Source of the DNA: JANLYC01 sp963815445
GTDB taxonomy: Bacteria; Actinomycetota; Actinomycetes; Propionibacteriales; Nocardioidaceae
DNA length: 64,000 bases
NCBI GenBank assembly: GCA_963815445.1
Contig: CAWFGV010000011.1
Coordinates: 496,001-560,000 of the forward strand
Direction of reading: 5' to 3'
Position 1 is the stretch's first letter. Every line of letters starts with the position of its first letter. This document shows, piece after piece, positions 48,369-58,279 of this stretch. The position numbers were made by a program, and so were the translations under genes. Under the pieces are notes generated by a model. It was given only the letters and a program-made list of their open reading frames with translations, made no database searches and was not told where the DNA came from.

Positions 48369-49177
48369 CGCCCAGGACCGGCCGTCCGGCGGGGACGCGC
48401 CCCGGGTTCGCCCGGGCGACGTGGGTCGTCTGCCGCCAGGAGCTGCGTGACCTCTGGCTGTCCGGTCGGGGGCTGCCGTTGTTGTTGGCGTTCTCGGTCC
48501 TGTTGAGCGTGACGTCCTACCTGGTGGCATCCAACCAGGCACTGAACTTCCTCGAGCAGCGCGAAGCCGTCAACCTCACGCTTCAGCTGGCGGTCGCGGT
48601 CGCTGGACTGATGGTGCTGCTCGTCGCCGGTGACGGGGTGAGTGGCGAGCGTGAACGCGAGACGCTGGAGAGCCTCTTGCTCACGCCGGTGTCGACACGC
48701 GCCCTGGTGCTGGGCAAGGCGGGCGCGGCTTTGTCGCTGTGGCTGGCGGCCTTTGTCGTCACCTCGCTGTACGTGGTCTTTCTGAGCCGCGGCGTAGGAA
48801 TCGCTGCCGACGCCTTGGTCGCAGGTTTCCTGGTGGGCACGCTGCTGTCGTTCTTCCTGGCTGGGTTCGGACTGTTCATCAGTGCCCTGTCCAGCTCGAA
48901 CAGGTTCAGCCTGTCGGTTGCGCTCTTCGCCTTGCTGGCGCTGTTTGCGCCATCACAGCTGCCGACGTCGGCGCAGCACGGTTGGGCCGGTACCACGCTC
49001 CTGCACGTCGACCCGTTCACGTCCGGGCTTCAGTACCTGAGCAAGGTCGTGGTCGACGCTCATGGCCTCGGCAGCGACGCAGCGTGGCTGGTGGGCCCGC
49101 TCCTCGCAGCCGTGCTCGCGGCTGCCGCGGCAGGGGTGGTCGCGGGCCGGCTCCGGCTCGTTCCGGGGCGGACCTGA
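48365..49177 (+). CDS. ABC-2 type transporter permease
   Basis: 270 aa with about six helices. The conserved GVSGERERETLESLLLTPVS near residue 88 is the signature of the ABC-2 (NatB/NosY-like) group. The start overlaps the ATPase stop by 4 bases and the stop overlaps the next gene's ATG by one base, so the three are one coupled unit. Confidence 0.9.
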   Translation: MTPRTGRPAGTRPGFARATWVVCRQELRDLWLSGRGLPLLLAFSVLLSVTSYLVASNQALNFLEQREAVNLTLQLAVAVAGLMVLLVAGDGVSGERERETLESLLLTPVSTRALVLGKAGAALSLWLAAFVVTSLYVVFLSRGVGIAADALVAGFLVGTLLSFFLAGFGLFISALSSSNRFSLSVALFALLALFAPSQLPTSAQHGWAGTTLLHVDPFTSGLQYLSKVVVDAHGLGSDAAWLVGPLLAAVLAAAAAGVVAGRLRLVPGRT

Positions 49178-49764
49178 TGCGAATCATGGGCCGCCTGCTC
49201 ACAGGCATGCTCGCCACTGGTGCAGTGCTCCTCGCGATCGGCCAACCGCCGGTGGTGGCAGCAGGAGCCGGGCTGGACCTGCGAGCTGCTCAGCACCTGA
49301 CGCTCACCCTCGCCGGTTGGACGGTCGAGCTGGATCAGTCGCAGCTGCACGGCACCCTCGGCAGCCGCTTCAGCTTCGTCTCGACCCTCCGCAACGACAC
49401 CGGCCAGTCCCGACCCGACACGATCGCCTACCTCAACGTCCTGTCCACCCGGTCCAGCGTCTACGTCGACCCCGAGGACTGGTCGTCGAACCGCACGCGG
49501 TTCCTCGGCGACGTCAAGGCGGGGGAGACACAGCAGGTGACGTGGAAGATGCAAGCCGTCAACAGTGGCAGCTTCGTGGTCTTCGTCGTCGTGACGTCAG
49601 CCGCCGGTGGGAGCGACGTGGTCTCGAGCCCGGCCCTGCGTGTGACGATTGCCGACCAGCGGCGACTGAACCCGACCGGAATCCTTCCCGTCACGATCGC
49701 GGTGCCGGCCGTGCTGGCCGTCGGCATGGGGTGGTCCTGGCGCCGCCGGCGACGGTTGCGCTGA
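49177..49764 (+). CDS. Exported, C-terminally membrane-anchored protein of an ABC operon
   Basis: 195 aa. A signal peptide (MGRLLTGMLATGAVLLAIGQ) precedes a beta-rich domain. This domain resembles Ig-like/DUF11-type proteins (RFSFVSTLRNDTGQSRPDTI, VTWKMQAVNSGSFVVFVVVT). A C-terminal helix (ILPVTIAVPAVLAVGMGW) and RRRRRLR anchor follow. An accessory role for the ABC exporter is inferred from the overlap. No enzyme motif is seen. Confidence 0.78.
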   Translation: MRIMGRLLTGMLATGAVLLAIGQPPVVAAGAGLDLRAAQHLTLTLAGWTVELDQSQLHGTLGSRFSFVSTLRNDTGQSRPDTIAYLNVLSTRSSVYVDPEDWSSNRTRFLGDVKAGETQQVTWKMQAVNSGSFVVFVVVTSAAGGSDVVSSPALRVTIADQRRLNPTGILPVTIAVPAVLAVGMGWSWRRRRRLR

Positions 49765-49788
49765 CGTCGGCGTGACATCATCGGAGCC

Positions 49789-50679
49789 GTGCCGAACTCC
49801 GTCCCGGATCTGCTCGACCTGCTCGAGCTCGAACAGCTCGAGATCGACTTGTACCGCGGTCGACAGCCCGACACTGCACTCCAGCGCGTGTTCGGCGGCC
49901 AGGTGGCTGCGCAGGCGTTACGGGCCGCCTGCCAGACGGTGGAGCCGGAGTTCGCGGTGCACTCGTTGCACTCGTACTTCCTGCGGCCGGGGGACACGGC
50001 GGTCCCCATCATCTACGACGTCGAGCGCATCCGCGACGGCCGGTCGTTCGCCACCCGCCGTGTAGTCGCCAGACAGCACGGCACCTCGATCTTCTACCTC
50101 ACGGCGTCGTTCCAGCTCGAGGAGCTCGGCTTCGAGCACCAGGACGCCATGCCCGACGTACCCGACCCGGATGACTGTCCGAGCCTCGGGGACCTGTTCC
50201 GCCGGATCACGGGTCGCGACGAGGACCGTTCATGGGAACGAGAGTGGGCGGCCCTCGACGTTCGGTACGCCGGCGACTCCCGCCCCGGCGGAAAGCTCGC
50301 GAGCGTGCAGGAGCCTGCGCGCACGCAGATCTGGATCCGGGCGGCCGGCGCCGTGCCTGACGACCGGGTGATCGACACGTGCGTGCTCACGTACGCAAGT
50401 GACCTCACGCTGCTCGGGGTGAGCCTGGTGCCGCACGGGCTGCTCATCTCCTCGCCGGAGGTTCGGCCCGCCTCCCTCGACCACTCGATGTGGTTCCATC
50501 GACCGTTTCGCTCCGACGCCTGGATGTTGTACGACCAGCACTCCCCGTCGGCGTCAGGCGGGCGCGGCTTCGCGCTGGGCAAGGTGTTCAGCGAGGACGG
50601 CGCGTTGATCGCGTCGGTGGCGCAGGAAGGGCTGATCCGACCGGTGGGTGCAGCGCGCGAAAAACTGGCCGGCCCCTGA
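49789..50679 (+). CDS. tesB: Acyl-CoA thioesterase II
   Basis: 296 aa, a double hot-dog protein that hydrolyses acyl-CoA to free fatty acid and CoA. VFGGQVAAQALRAACQTVEP and HSLHSYFLRPGDTAVPIIYD form the first hot dog. LTYASDLTLLGVSLVPHG (catalytic Asp) and HSMWFHRPFRSDAWMLYDQH belong to the second. The ATCATC near 49777 is a poor -10 candidate. Its stop lies inside a strong hairpin. Confidence 0.93.
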   Translation: MPNSVPDLLDLLELEQLEIDLYRGRQPDTALQRVFGGQVAAQALRAACQTVEPEFAVHSLHSYFLRPGDTAVPIIYDVERIRDGRSFATRRVVARQHGTSIFYLTASFQLEELGFEHQDAMPDVPDPDDCPSLGDLFRRITGRDEDRSWEREWAALDVRYAGDSRPGGKLASVQEPARTQIWIRAAGAVPDDRVIDTCVLTYASDLTLLGVSLVPHGLLISSPEVRPASLDHSMWFHRPFRSDAWMLYDQHSPSASGGRGFALGKVFSEDGALIASVAQEGLIRPVGAAREKLAGP

Positions 50680-50696
50680 CATCAGGGACCGGCCAG
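50665..50696. terminator. Bidirectional terminator hairpin
   Basis: CTGGCCGGcCCCTGA and TCAGGGaCCGGCCAG pair over 14 bp with one mismatch around a 2-base loop. An A-run precedes it (50661-50664) and GTTTC follows. It sits between tesB (plus) and the convergent beta-helix gene, and includes the tesB stop codon. Confidence 0.75.
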
Positions 50697-50716
50697 CTCC
50701 GTTTCACTGGGTCAGG

Positions 50717-52321
50717 TCAGCGGACGCGGATGGTGGTCATCCGGGTGCTGGCCAGTCCGGGCTTCCCTGCGTAGGACGCCCGGTAGACCGTCTTCTTGCC
50801 GGTCCGGACCGTCTTGGAGAAGACGCCGGCGGTCTTCGTGCGCACCGTGGAGACGGTGTGCCACCGGCCACCCGCCGGCTTGGCCGAGATCACGACGGCT
50901 CGGCCCACGAAGCGCGCGCTCGAGTCCTGGCTGGTCAGCGTTCCGCGCAGCACCGACTTCTGGCCCTTGCTCACACGCGCGGGCTTCGCGCGGAGCGCTG
51001 AGCTTGGTCGGGTACAACGTGGAGGTGGCCGCCGCGCTGCCGCTGTTGTTCAGCGCCCGCACCTTGACCTTGTAGCTGAGATGGTTGTTGAGCCCGTTCA
51101 GCCGGGTGCTCGTGGCGGTGGCGCCGACGGTCGTCGTGATCGCCTTGTGCCCCGCCGCCTTCGCCGAGACGGCGTAGCCGGTCACCGGGGCATAGGCCAG
51201 CGCGTTACCGGGCTGCCAGGTCACCCGCGTGGTGTGGTTCCCGCCGCCCGCGTGCACGGTCGTCGGTGCCTTCGGGTTGCACTGCCCGGCGCGGTTGTTG
51301 GAAGGGCCGGACGCGGCCGGTCCACTCGAGTCGATCGATGGCGGTGTCCTGGTTCCAGCCGACGAACGTGCTGTCGGACAGCGCGATCTTGGTCTTGAAC
51401 AGGTCTTCGTTCCAACGAGCCGCGCCGATACCCGAGGGTGTCGCTGGGGTCGCCTGCGGTCTCGGCGCGCTGGAACAGGTTGCAGGCCACCACCGCGGTG
51501 GCGATCTTGCCGGTCAGGGTGTCGTTGTCGACGCTGAGCCCGATGTCCCCGTTCGTGCCGGAGATGACGTTCCGCTTGATCTCGACACGCGTGGCGTCGA
51601 GCATCCGGATCGCGGTGCCGTAGGTGGTCGTTTGTCGCGGGCTCGTTCTCGTTGAGCGCGATCGTGCTCTCCTTGATACCGCCGTGTGCGAGGTCGCTGG
51701 ACCACGATGCCATCAGACGCCACGCCCGAAGACGTGCTAGCCGCGCACGATGCTGCGGAAGACGTTGAAGCCGACGTTGCCGGTGATCGAGATGCCGGCC
51801 TGCTGGAAGCCTCTGATCGTGGTGGCGCTGATCCGGACCTTGTGCGTGCCCATCGGGGCGCCGACCGTGTTGTCGACCTTGACCCCGAACCCGTTGTGGT
51901 CCGTGTTGCCGAGGCTGACGCCGTTCACGGTGACGTTGGAGACCGCGCCGTACGCACCATCGAACAGGATTCCCGCCAGGTCGCTACCGGAGCTCCCGAT
52001 GCCGGTTGTCTCGATGTGCAGCTTCGAGACCATCAGCTTGGTCGGTGCCGAGCCGGATCCTGGCGTGGAGGAGATGATCGCGCCGAAAGAACTGCCCTGG
52101 GCCGTGATCGTGTGCTGCTTCCCGTCGAGTGTCCAGCCGTCGTCGATGACGAGGGTTGAGGTGACGTCGCAATCCGCCGTGAGGGCATAGATGTGTTTCG
52201 TGCTGTCGACGGTTGCGGCGCAAGGGCCGATTTCGCCAAACGCGGTGGTGGCTGGCAGGACCAGCGCGGAGGTGGTGAGAGCGGCGCAGGCCACTCCCAG
52301 GAACAGTCGACGGTGAGTCAT
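50717..52321 (-). pseudogene. Secreted beta-helix/fibronectin-III protein broken by five indels
   Basis: The first 194 residues (signal peptide, then repeats such as TLVIDDGWTLDGKQHTITAQ and SNVTVNGVSLGNTDHNGFGV) are a right-handed parallel beta-helix as in pectate-lyase-like proteins. The reading then continues in other frames: GGIKESTIALNENEPA, RNVISGTNGDIGLSVDND, a fibronectin-III-like part (THVHAGG...KAITTTVGATATSTRLNG) and a C-terminal repeat of secreted proteins (SAKPAGGRWHTVSTVRTKTA). Breaks lie near 51737, 51631, 51431, 51331 (an ATCG duplication) and 50993. This is either decay or an error-prone stretch. Confidence 0.72.
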
Positions 52322-52560
52322 TGGTGCCTTCCGAGAACGTGGGTGCGGAGGAGGTGCAACCCCTGAGGAGCAAACGTAACTCCTGGTAGCCAGGTATCTC
52401 GCGGGCTTCCCGGTAGAACCAGAAGAAATAGCCCGTTCGGGTCATCCTCGGCAACTCAGGCGGCAACAGAGCGCTTCCCTCTCGTCGCAGCCTGCAATCG
52501 GCACCGGACAAACACGGGCTTCTCCGGCAGGTAGTCGTCGACGCTGCCCGGCCATGGGGC
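52322..52560. other. Gap between the beta-helix gene and the hyp operon
   Basis: 239 bases with no recognised gene. It contains the promoter of the beta-helix gene and the end of the hyp operon. I see no strong hairpin. Confidence 0.35.
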
Positions 52561-53292
52561 TCAGCGGCCTGCCAGCGCCGAGAGCTGCATCGCCTCGCGC
52601 CGCGCGATGGCCTCCTGCGAGCGCGCATCGAGCACGTCGCACACCCAGTCCCAGTGCAGGGCCACCACGTCGCCCACGCTCACTGCGTCGAGCAGCCCTT
52701 GCCCGCCCTCGGCCCAGCGCACCTGCTCCGCCCGCTCCGGACCCAGGGACAACCGGGCGCCGTCCCACTCGAGCGGCCTGCTCTGCACGCTGGCCCGCTC
52801 GCCCTCGACGGTGAGGACCCGGCCCGTCCTGATCCGGCACTGCTCGAGCACGTTGAGCGGCACGCGGTCGTCGCGGCCACCGAGCAGCGAGACCCACGGA
52901 TAGACCTCGAACACGTGGAAGCTGTGGTGTGCGCTGGCCCGTTCACCGGCGGTCGTCCAGCTGCCCGCCGACTGGCCGCGGAAGCGGACGCGTAGCTCGG
53001 CGAGCAGGTCGCCGGGGTCGAGAGAGTCGAGGAGCTCGTTGCCGACCCAGTACGCCTCGACCACCCGGTCGTCGAGTGGATCGTCGATCTGCGCCGCAGC
53101 CGCGATCACCTCCAGGTAGTGCCAGGCGCCCTCGAACTGTCGGGCACGCCGGCGTACCTCCGCCTCAGCGTCGACCGCCGTGATCCCCATGAACTCTCCG
53201 GCACCCGCCGGCCCGCAATAGCCCAGCTCGTTGGGCGGGTATGCGTAGCGAGCGAACCTGAGCGCCCCCGCGCTCAGGATCGTGACCGCCAC
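52561..53292 (-). CDS. DUF6390 family protein, copy A, with HypC-like C-terminal domain
   Basis: 243 aa. The N-terminal part has FARYAYPPNELGYCGPAG, QFEGAWHYLEVIAAAAQIDD and DDRVVEAYWVGNELLDSLDP, followed by ASAHHSFHVFEVYPWVSL. The C-terminal part (residues 152-235) begins with Cys152 in QCRIRTGRVL and ends with SVGDVVALHWDWVCDV, His213. These line up with Cys2 and the His of HypC (see findings). The GTG start follows the hypE stop with no gap, so it is the last gene of the operon. It probably acts in hydrogenase maturation, but its biochemistry is unknown. Confidence 0.82.
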   Translation of the reverse strand: MAVTILSAGALRFARYAYPPNELGYCGPAGAGEFMGITAVDAEAEVRRRARQFEGAWHYLEVIAAAAQIDDPLDDRVVEAYWVGNELLDSLDPGDLLAELRVRFRGQSAGSWTTAGERASAHHSFHVFEVYPWVSLLGGRDDRVPLNVLEQCRIRTGRVLTVEGERASVQSRPLEWDGARLSLGPERAEQVRWAEGGQGLLDAVSVGDVVALHWDWVCDVLDARSQEAIARREAMQLSALAGR

Positions 53293-54384
53293 TCAGCAGA
53301 TCCTCGGCAGCTGTTCACCGATCGGCATGTCGACCACACGGGTGCCGCCGAGGCCGGTCTTGGCGACCACCATGCCGGGGTGGCCCTCGACGCACGAGCC
53401 GATGATCGCGGCGTTGCGACCGAGCGAATGTTGCTGCATGACCGCGAGAACCTCGTCGGCACGGTCAGCCGGCACGATGCAGATCAGCTTGCCCTCGTTG
53501 GCGACGTACAGCGGGTCGAGGCCCAGCAGTCCGCAGGCGTCCTTGACCGTCTGGGGGATCGGCAGCTGGCGCTCGACGAGCTCGACACCGACCTTGGAGG
53601 CTCGGCCGATCTCGTTCAGCGACGCTGCCACCCCACCGCGGGTCGGGTCACGCAACACGTGGACGTCGGTGCCGGTCGCGATGATGTCGGCCACCAACCC
53701 GTGCAGCGCCGCGGTGTCGCTCTCGACCGTGGTGCCGAACTCGAGGCCCTCGCGGCAGCTCATCACCGCGACGCCGTGGACCCCGATGTCACCACTGACC
53801 AGCACGACGTCCCCGACAGCCGCCCGGTCGGGGCGGATGTCGACGTCGGGGTCGAGCAACCCGATGCCTGCGGTGTTGATGAAGACCCCGTCACCGCTGC
53901 CGTTGTCGACGACCTTGGTGTCACCCGTCACGAGCTTCACCCCTGCCGAGCGGGCCGCGGCTCCCAGCGCCTCAGCCACCCGACCGAGCTCGCCCAGCGG
54001 CGTACCCTCCTCGACGATGTACGCGGTCGACAGCACGAGCGGCCGCGCCCCGGACATGGCGAGGTCGTTGACCGTGCCGTTGACAGCGAGATCGCCGATC
54101 GACCCACCGGGGAAGAACATCGGCTTGACGACGAACGAGTCCGTCGAGAACGCCAGTCGTTCGGTCCCGGTGACATCGACGACCGCGGAGTCGCCCAGCT
54201 CGGCCGCAGCCGCCTCGCCGTATGCCGGCAGGAACAGGTGCTCGATGAGCTCACTCGACATGGCCCCGCCGCCGCCATGACCCATCACGATGTTGGGGGA
54301 GTCGCGCAGAGGCGCCGGACAGACCCAGCCGTTGAAGTCCAACGGTTCGCCCGGGGTCTCCGCGCCGTTCGAGACGTCGGTCAT
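53293..54384 (-). CDS. hypE: Hydrogenase maturation protein HypE
   Basis: 363 aa. With HypF it makes the thiocyanate that becomes the CN ligands of the [NiFe] centre: it dehydrates the carbamoylated C-terminal Cys using ATP. The C-terminus ends in PRIC, the required cysteine. MGHGGGGAMSSELIEHLFLP and GGSIGDLAVNGTVNDLAMSG are PurM-like ATP motifs. ATG 54384 lies one base after the hypD stop. Full length. Confidence 0.96.
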   Translation of the reverse strand: MTDVSNGAETPGEPLDFNGWVCPAPLRDSPNIVMGHGGGGAMSSELIEHLFLPAYGEAAAAELGDSAVVDVTGTERLAFSTDSFVVKPMFFPGGSIGDLAVNGTVNDLAMSGARPLVLSTAYIVEEGTPLGELGRVAEALGAAARSAGVKLVTGDTKVVDNGSGDGVFINTAGIGLLDPDVDIRPDRAAVGDVVLVSGDIGVHGVAVMSCREGLEFGTTVESDTAALHGLVADIIATGTDVHVLRDPTRGGVAASLNEIGRASKVGVELVERQLPIPQTVKDACGLLGLDPLYVANEGKLICIVPADRADEVLAVMQQHSLGRNAAIIGSCVEGHPGMVVAKTGLGGTRVVDMPIGEQLPRIC

Positions 54385-54385
54385 G

Positions 54386-55482
<1,097 letters not shown>

Positions 55483-55486
<4 letters not shown>

Positions 55487-55779
55487 GCCTGCACTCCCTC
55501 ATCCAGTCCAGCCTGTTTGGCGGCAAGGGCGAACCCGTCACCGAACTCCTCCTCGAGGATCCCCATGCGCTCGAAGTTGGCCAGCGTCTCGTTGGCAGAC
55601 TTCTCGTCGAGTCGCTGGATCGCGAAACCGACGTGCACCACGACGTACTCACCGACGGAGGCGTCGGGGATGTACTGCAGACACACGTCCTTGCGGATGC
55701 CTCCGAAGTCGACGTCCGCCATCAAGGTGCCGTCACGCTCCTCGACACTCATCACTTGCCCTGGCACGGCCAGACACAT
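55483..55779 (-). CDS. hypC: Hydrogenase maturation chaperone HypC, copy 1
   Basis: 98 aa. Begins MCLAVPGQVMSVEERDG, with Cys2 as the Fe ligand. SVGEYVVVHVGFAIQRLDEK carries the conserved His49. It delivers the Fe(CN)2CO unit with HypD to the large subunit. It starts 30 bases after hypF and overlaps hypD by 4 bases. A second HypC lies 7.5 kb away, suggesting specialised partners. Confidence 0.95.
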
Positions 55780-55809
55780 GTGTTTCTCCTTCCTGTTCGG
55801 TCGTTCGGA

Positions 55810-58161
55810 TCATCCGCTTGCCGAGATCAAGATCTGCCCGAGCGCCAGCCCACCGTCGTTGGCCGGCAGCTGCTGTGGCCACAGGACGCCGTCACCGAGT
55901 CGCGCGAGCACACCGCTGAGCAGGACACCGTTCTGGAACACGCCGCCGCCCAGCACGATCGGCAGCGGGCCGTACGCCGACTGTGCGCGCTGTGCGATCT
56001 CGGCGACCACATCGACCACAGCGCTGTGGAACGCGGCAGCGATCTGGGCAGGATCGCCGGCCGTAGCCACGTCCCGGACAACGGCCGTCACGACCGGCGC
56101 TGCGTCGATGACAGCCAGCTCCGCCTCGGGGGTGGCCGGTCCGAGGCCGAAGGCATAGCGCGGCCGCCCGACGGCGATACCACGGGCCAGGCCCTCGAGC
56201 TCGATGGCGGCCTCGGCCTCGAAGTCGGCGACGTGGCGCACCCCGGTCAGGGAGGCGATGGCGTCGAACAACCGACCCATGCTCGACGTGGGGACCGTGC
56301 CGAGCCCGGTCTCGAGCTGATGCAGCAGCACTCGACGTTCAACGTCAGGACATGCCGCGACGGACGGGATGTGGTCGTCCCACGCCATCCCCGCGGCGTA
56401 CAGGTGAGCCAGGGCCATCCGATACGGCCGACGGACCGAGATGTCGCCTCCGGGCAGGGGCGTGTACGCCAAATGGGCCAGCCGCCGGAAGCCCTTGTAG
56501 TCGGCCAACAGCACCTCGCCACCCCAGACCGCGCCGTCCGTGCCGTAGCCGGTGCCGTCGAAGGCGAAGCCGATCACCGGTGAGCTGCCGTCGAGACCAT
56601 GCTCACCCATCACGGCGGTGATGTGTGCGTGGTGGTGCTGGACGGTCTGGAACGGTCGGTCTCCGGCCGCGCCGCGGGCCCACGTGGTGGAGCGGTACGA
56701 CGGATGGGCATCGGCCACCACCTGGGCCGCTCGGACACCCGTCAAGGTCTCGAGATGGTTCCGGGTCGCGGTGAGCGCGTCGATGGTGGCCATGTCGTCC
56801 ATGTCGCCGACGTGCTGGCTCAGCCATGCGTAGCGCCCCTCCGCGAGGGCGCACGTGTTCTTGAGGTCTGCGCCGGCTGCCAGCGTCGCGGTGACCTCGA
56901 AGGGCAGCGCGAGCGGCAAGGGAGCATAGCCACGCGAGCGGCGGACCGGGATCTCGTGCCCGTCGAAGACTCGCGTCACCGAGTCGTCGCACGGCACGTG
57001 GATCGGACGGTCGTGGCGCAGCCAGCTGTCGGCCAGCGGCGCCAACCGAAGCAACGCGTCGTCGTCATCGATGACGATGGGTTCGCCCGAGAGGTTTCCC
57101 GACGTCATGACGAGCGCGGCGGGGCCGGACGGGTCATCACCGAGCCCGAACAGCAGTCGGTGCAACGGCGTGTAGGGAAGCAGGATGCCGAGGTCGGGAT
57201 TGCCTGGTGCCACCGCGGCACAGACGGGCGAGGAGACGTCCGTGCGCCGGGGGAGGACCACGACGGGTCGTCGGATCCCGGCGAGCAGGACGGCGGCGGT
57301 CTCGGACACGTCGACCAGTGCTGCAGCGGCACCCAGATCGGGGACCATCACCGCGAAGGGCTTGGCGCCCCGCTGCTTGCGGCGCCGCAGCTCGGCGACC
57401 GCCGACGGGTTGGTGGCGTCGCAGGCCAGGTGGTAGCCGCCGATGCCCTTGACGGCAACGATGCGGCCGGCGGCCAGCTGGGCGCGCGTCCTTGTCAGGG
57501 CCGCATCTCCCGTGCTGCGCCCGCCGTCAGTGTCGACCAGCTCGAGTCTGGGCCCGCAGTCCGGACAGGCGATCGTCTGGGCATGGAACCGCCGGTCGGA
57601 GGGGTCGGTGTACTCGACGACGCAGGCGTCACACATCTCGAACGCAGCCATCGTGGTGGTGGGCCGGTCATAGGGGAGGCCGGTGATGATCGTGAAGCGC
57701 GGACCGCAGTTGGTACAGGTGATGAACGGGTGCCGGAAGCGGCGGTTGCCGGGATCGGCGAGCTCGTCCTCGCAGTCCCCGCACATGGCGATGTCGGGGG
57801 AGGCCAAGGTCCGGACCGGACCGCCACTGTCCGTCGACCCGATGGCGAAGCCGGTCCCACCCACGGCCGGAATCTCCGTCACGGCCAACATCTCGACGAC
57901 CGCCAGCGGTGGAGTTTCATCGCGCAGTGCGGTGACGAATGCCGCCAGCGCGTCGAGGTCGCCCTCGACCTCCGACACGACACCGTTGACGTCGTTGCGG
58001 ACCCAGCCGGACAGACCGTACCGGCTGGCGCAGGTGTAGACGAAGGGGCGGAAGCCCACGCCTTGCACGACACCTGTGACGACGATGCGTCGGCGCTGCC
58101 TGGACGAGGTCCTGGTTGGCCGTGGCATCATGACCGGCGGAGTGCTGTCGCCAGACGTCAC
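55810..58161 (-). CDS. hypF: Carbamoyltransferase HypF
   Basis: 783 aa from GTG 58161, chosen because GGAAGGAC stands 6 bases before it; ATG 58131 is an internal alternative. Domains in order: acylphosphatase (VTGVVQGVGFRPFVYTCASR), two zinc fingers (CGDCEDEL with CTNCGPRF, CDACVVEY with CPDCGPRL), a YrdC-like domain (GIGGYHLACDATNPSAVAEL) and a Kae1-like domain (HHAHITAVMGEHGL, then FAFDGTGYGTDGAVWGGE). It makes carbamoyl-AMP and transfers the group to HypE. It is the first gene of the operon and is divergent from an ABC importer. Confidence 0.96.
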   Translation of the reverse strand: MTSGDSTPPVMMPRPTRTSSRQRRRIVVTGVVQGVGFRPFVYTCASRYGLSGWVRNDVNGVVSEVEGDLDALAAFVTALRDETPPLAVVEMLAVTEIPAVGGTGFAIGSTDSGGPVRTLASPDIAMCGDCEDELADPGNRRFRHPFITCTNCGPRFTIITGLPYDRPTTTMAAFEMCDACVVEYTDPSDRRFHAQTIACPDCGPRLELVDTDGGRSTGDAALTRTRAQLAAGRIVAVKGIGGYHLACDATNPSAVAELRRRKQRGAKPFAVMVPDLGAAAALVDVSETAAVLLAGIRRPVVVLPRRTDVSSPVCAAVAPGNPDLGILLPYTPLHRLLFGLGDDPSGPAALVMTSGNLSGEPIVIDDDDALLRLAPLADSWLRHDRPIHVPCDDSVTRVFDGHEIPVRRSRGYAPLPLALPFEVTATLAAGADLKNTCALAEGRYAWLSQHVGDMDDMATIDALTATRNHLETLTGVRAAQVVADAHPSYRSTTWARGAAGDRPFQTVQHHHAHITAVMGEHGLDGSSPVIGFAFDGTGYGTDGAVWGGEVLLADYKGFRRLAHLAYTPLPGGDISVRRPYRMALAHLYAAGMAWDDHIPSVAACPDVERRVLLHQLETGLGTVPTSSMGRLFDAIASLTGVRHVADFEAEAAIELEGLARGIAVGRPRYAFGLGPATPEAELAVIDAAPVVTAVVRDVATAGDPAQIAAAFHSAVVDVVAEIAQRAQSAYGPLPIVLGGGVFQNGVLLSGVLARLGDGVLWPQQLPANDGGLALGQILISASG

Positions 58162-58266
58162 GCTCGGTCCTTCCGCTGAGCACGGGCCTGTGCACAAGCC
58201 CTCGGTAGTCCTGACCCTACGACGGTTGGGCGTTTCTGGACAGACCTCACGTGGACCGGTCGGGCG

Positions 58267-58272
58267 TATGCT
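58267..58272 (+). promoter_or_regulatory. Candidate -10 box of the ABC importer operon
   Basis: TATGCT followed by seven bases and ATG at 58280. It is close to the leaderless arrangement seen elsewhere (six bases). Confidence 0.45.
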
Positions 58273-58279
58273 GCCGACC

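Noticed and set aside
52442..52897. Open plus/minus frames rich in Arg/Gly/Pro inside DUF6390 copy A and other genes
   Set aside because: They are antisense or shifted frames of clear genes with the low-complexity composition typical of GC-rich shadow frames, and have no ribosome sites or homology.
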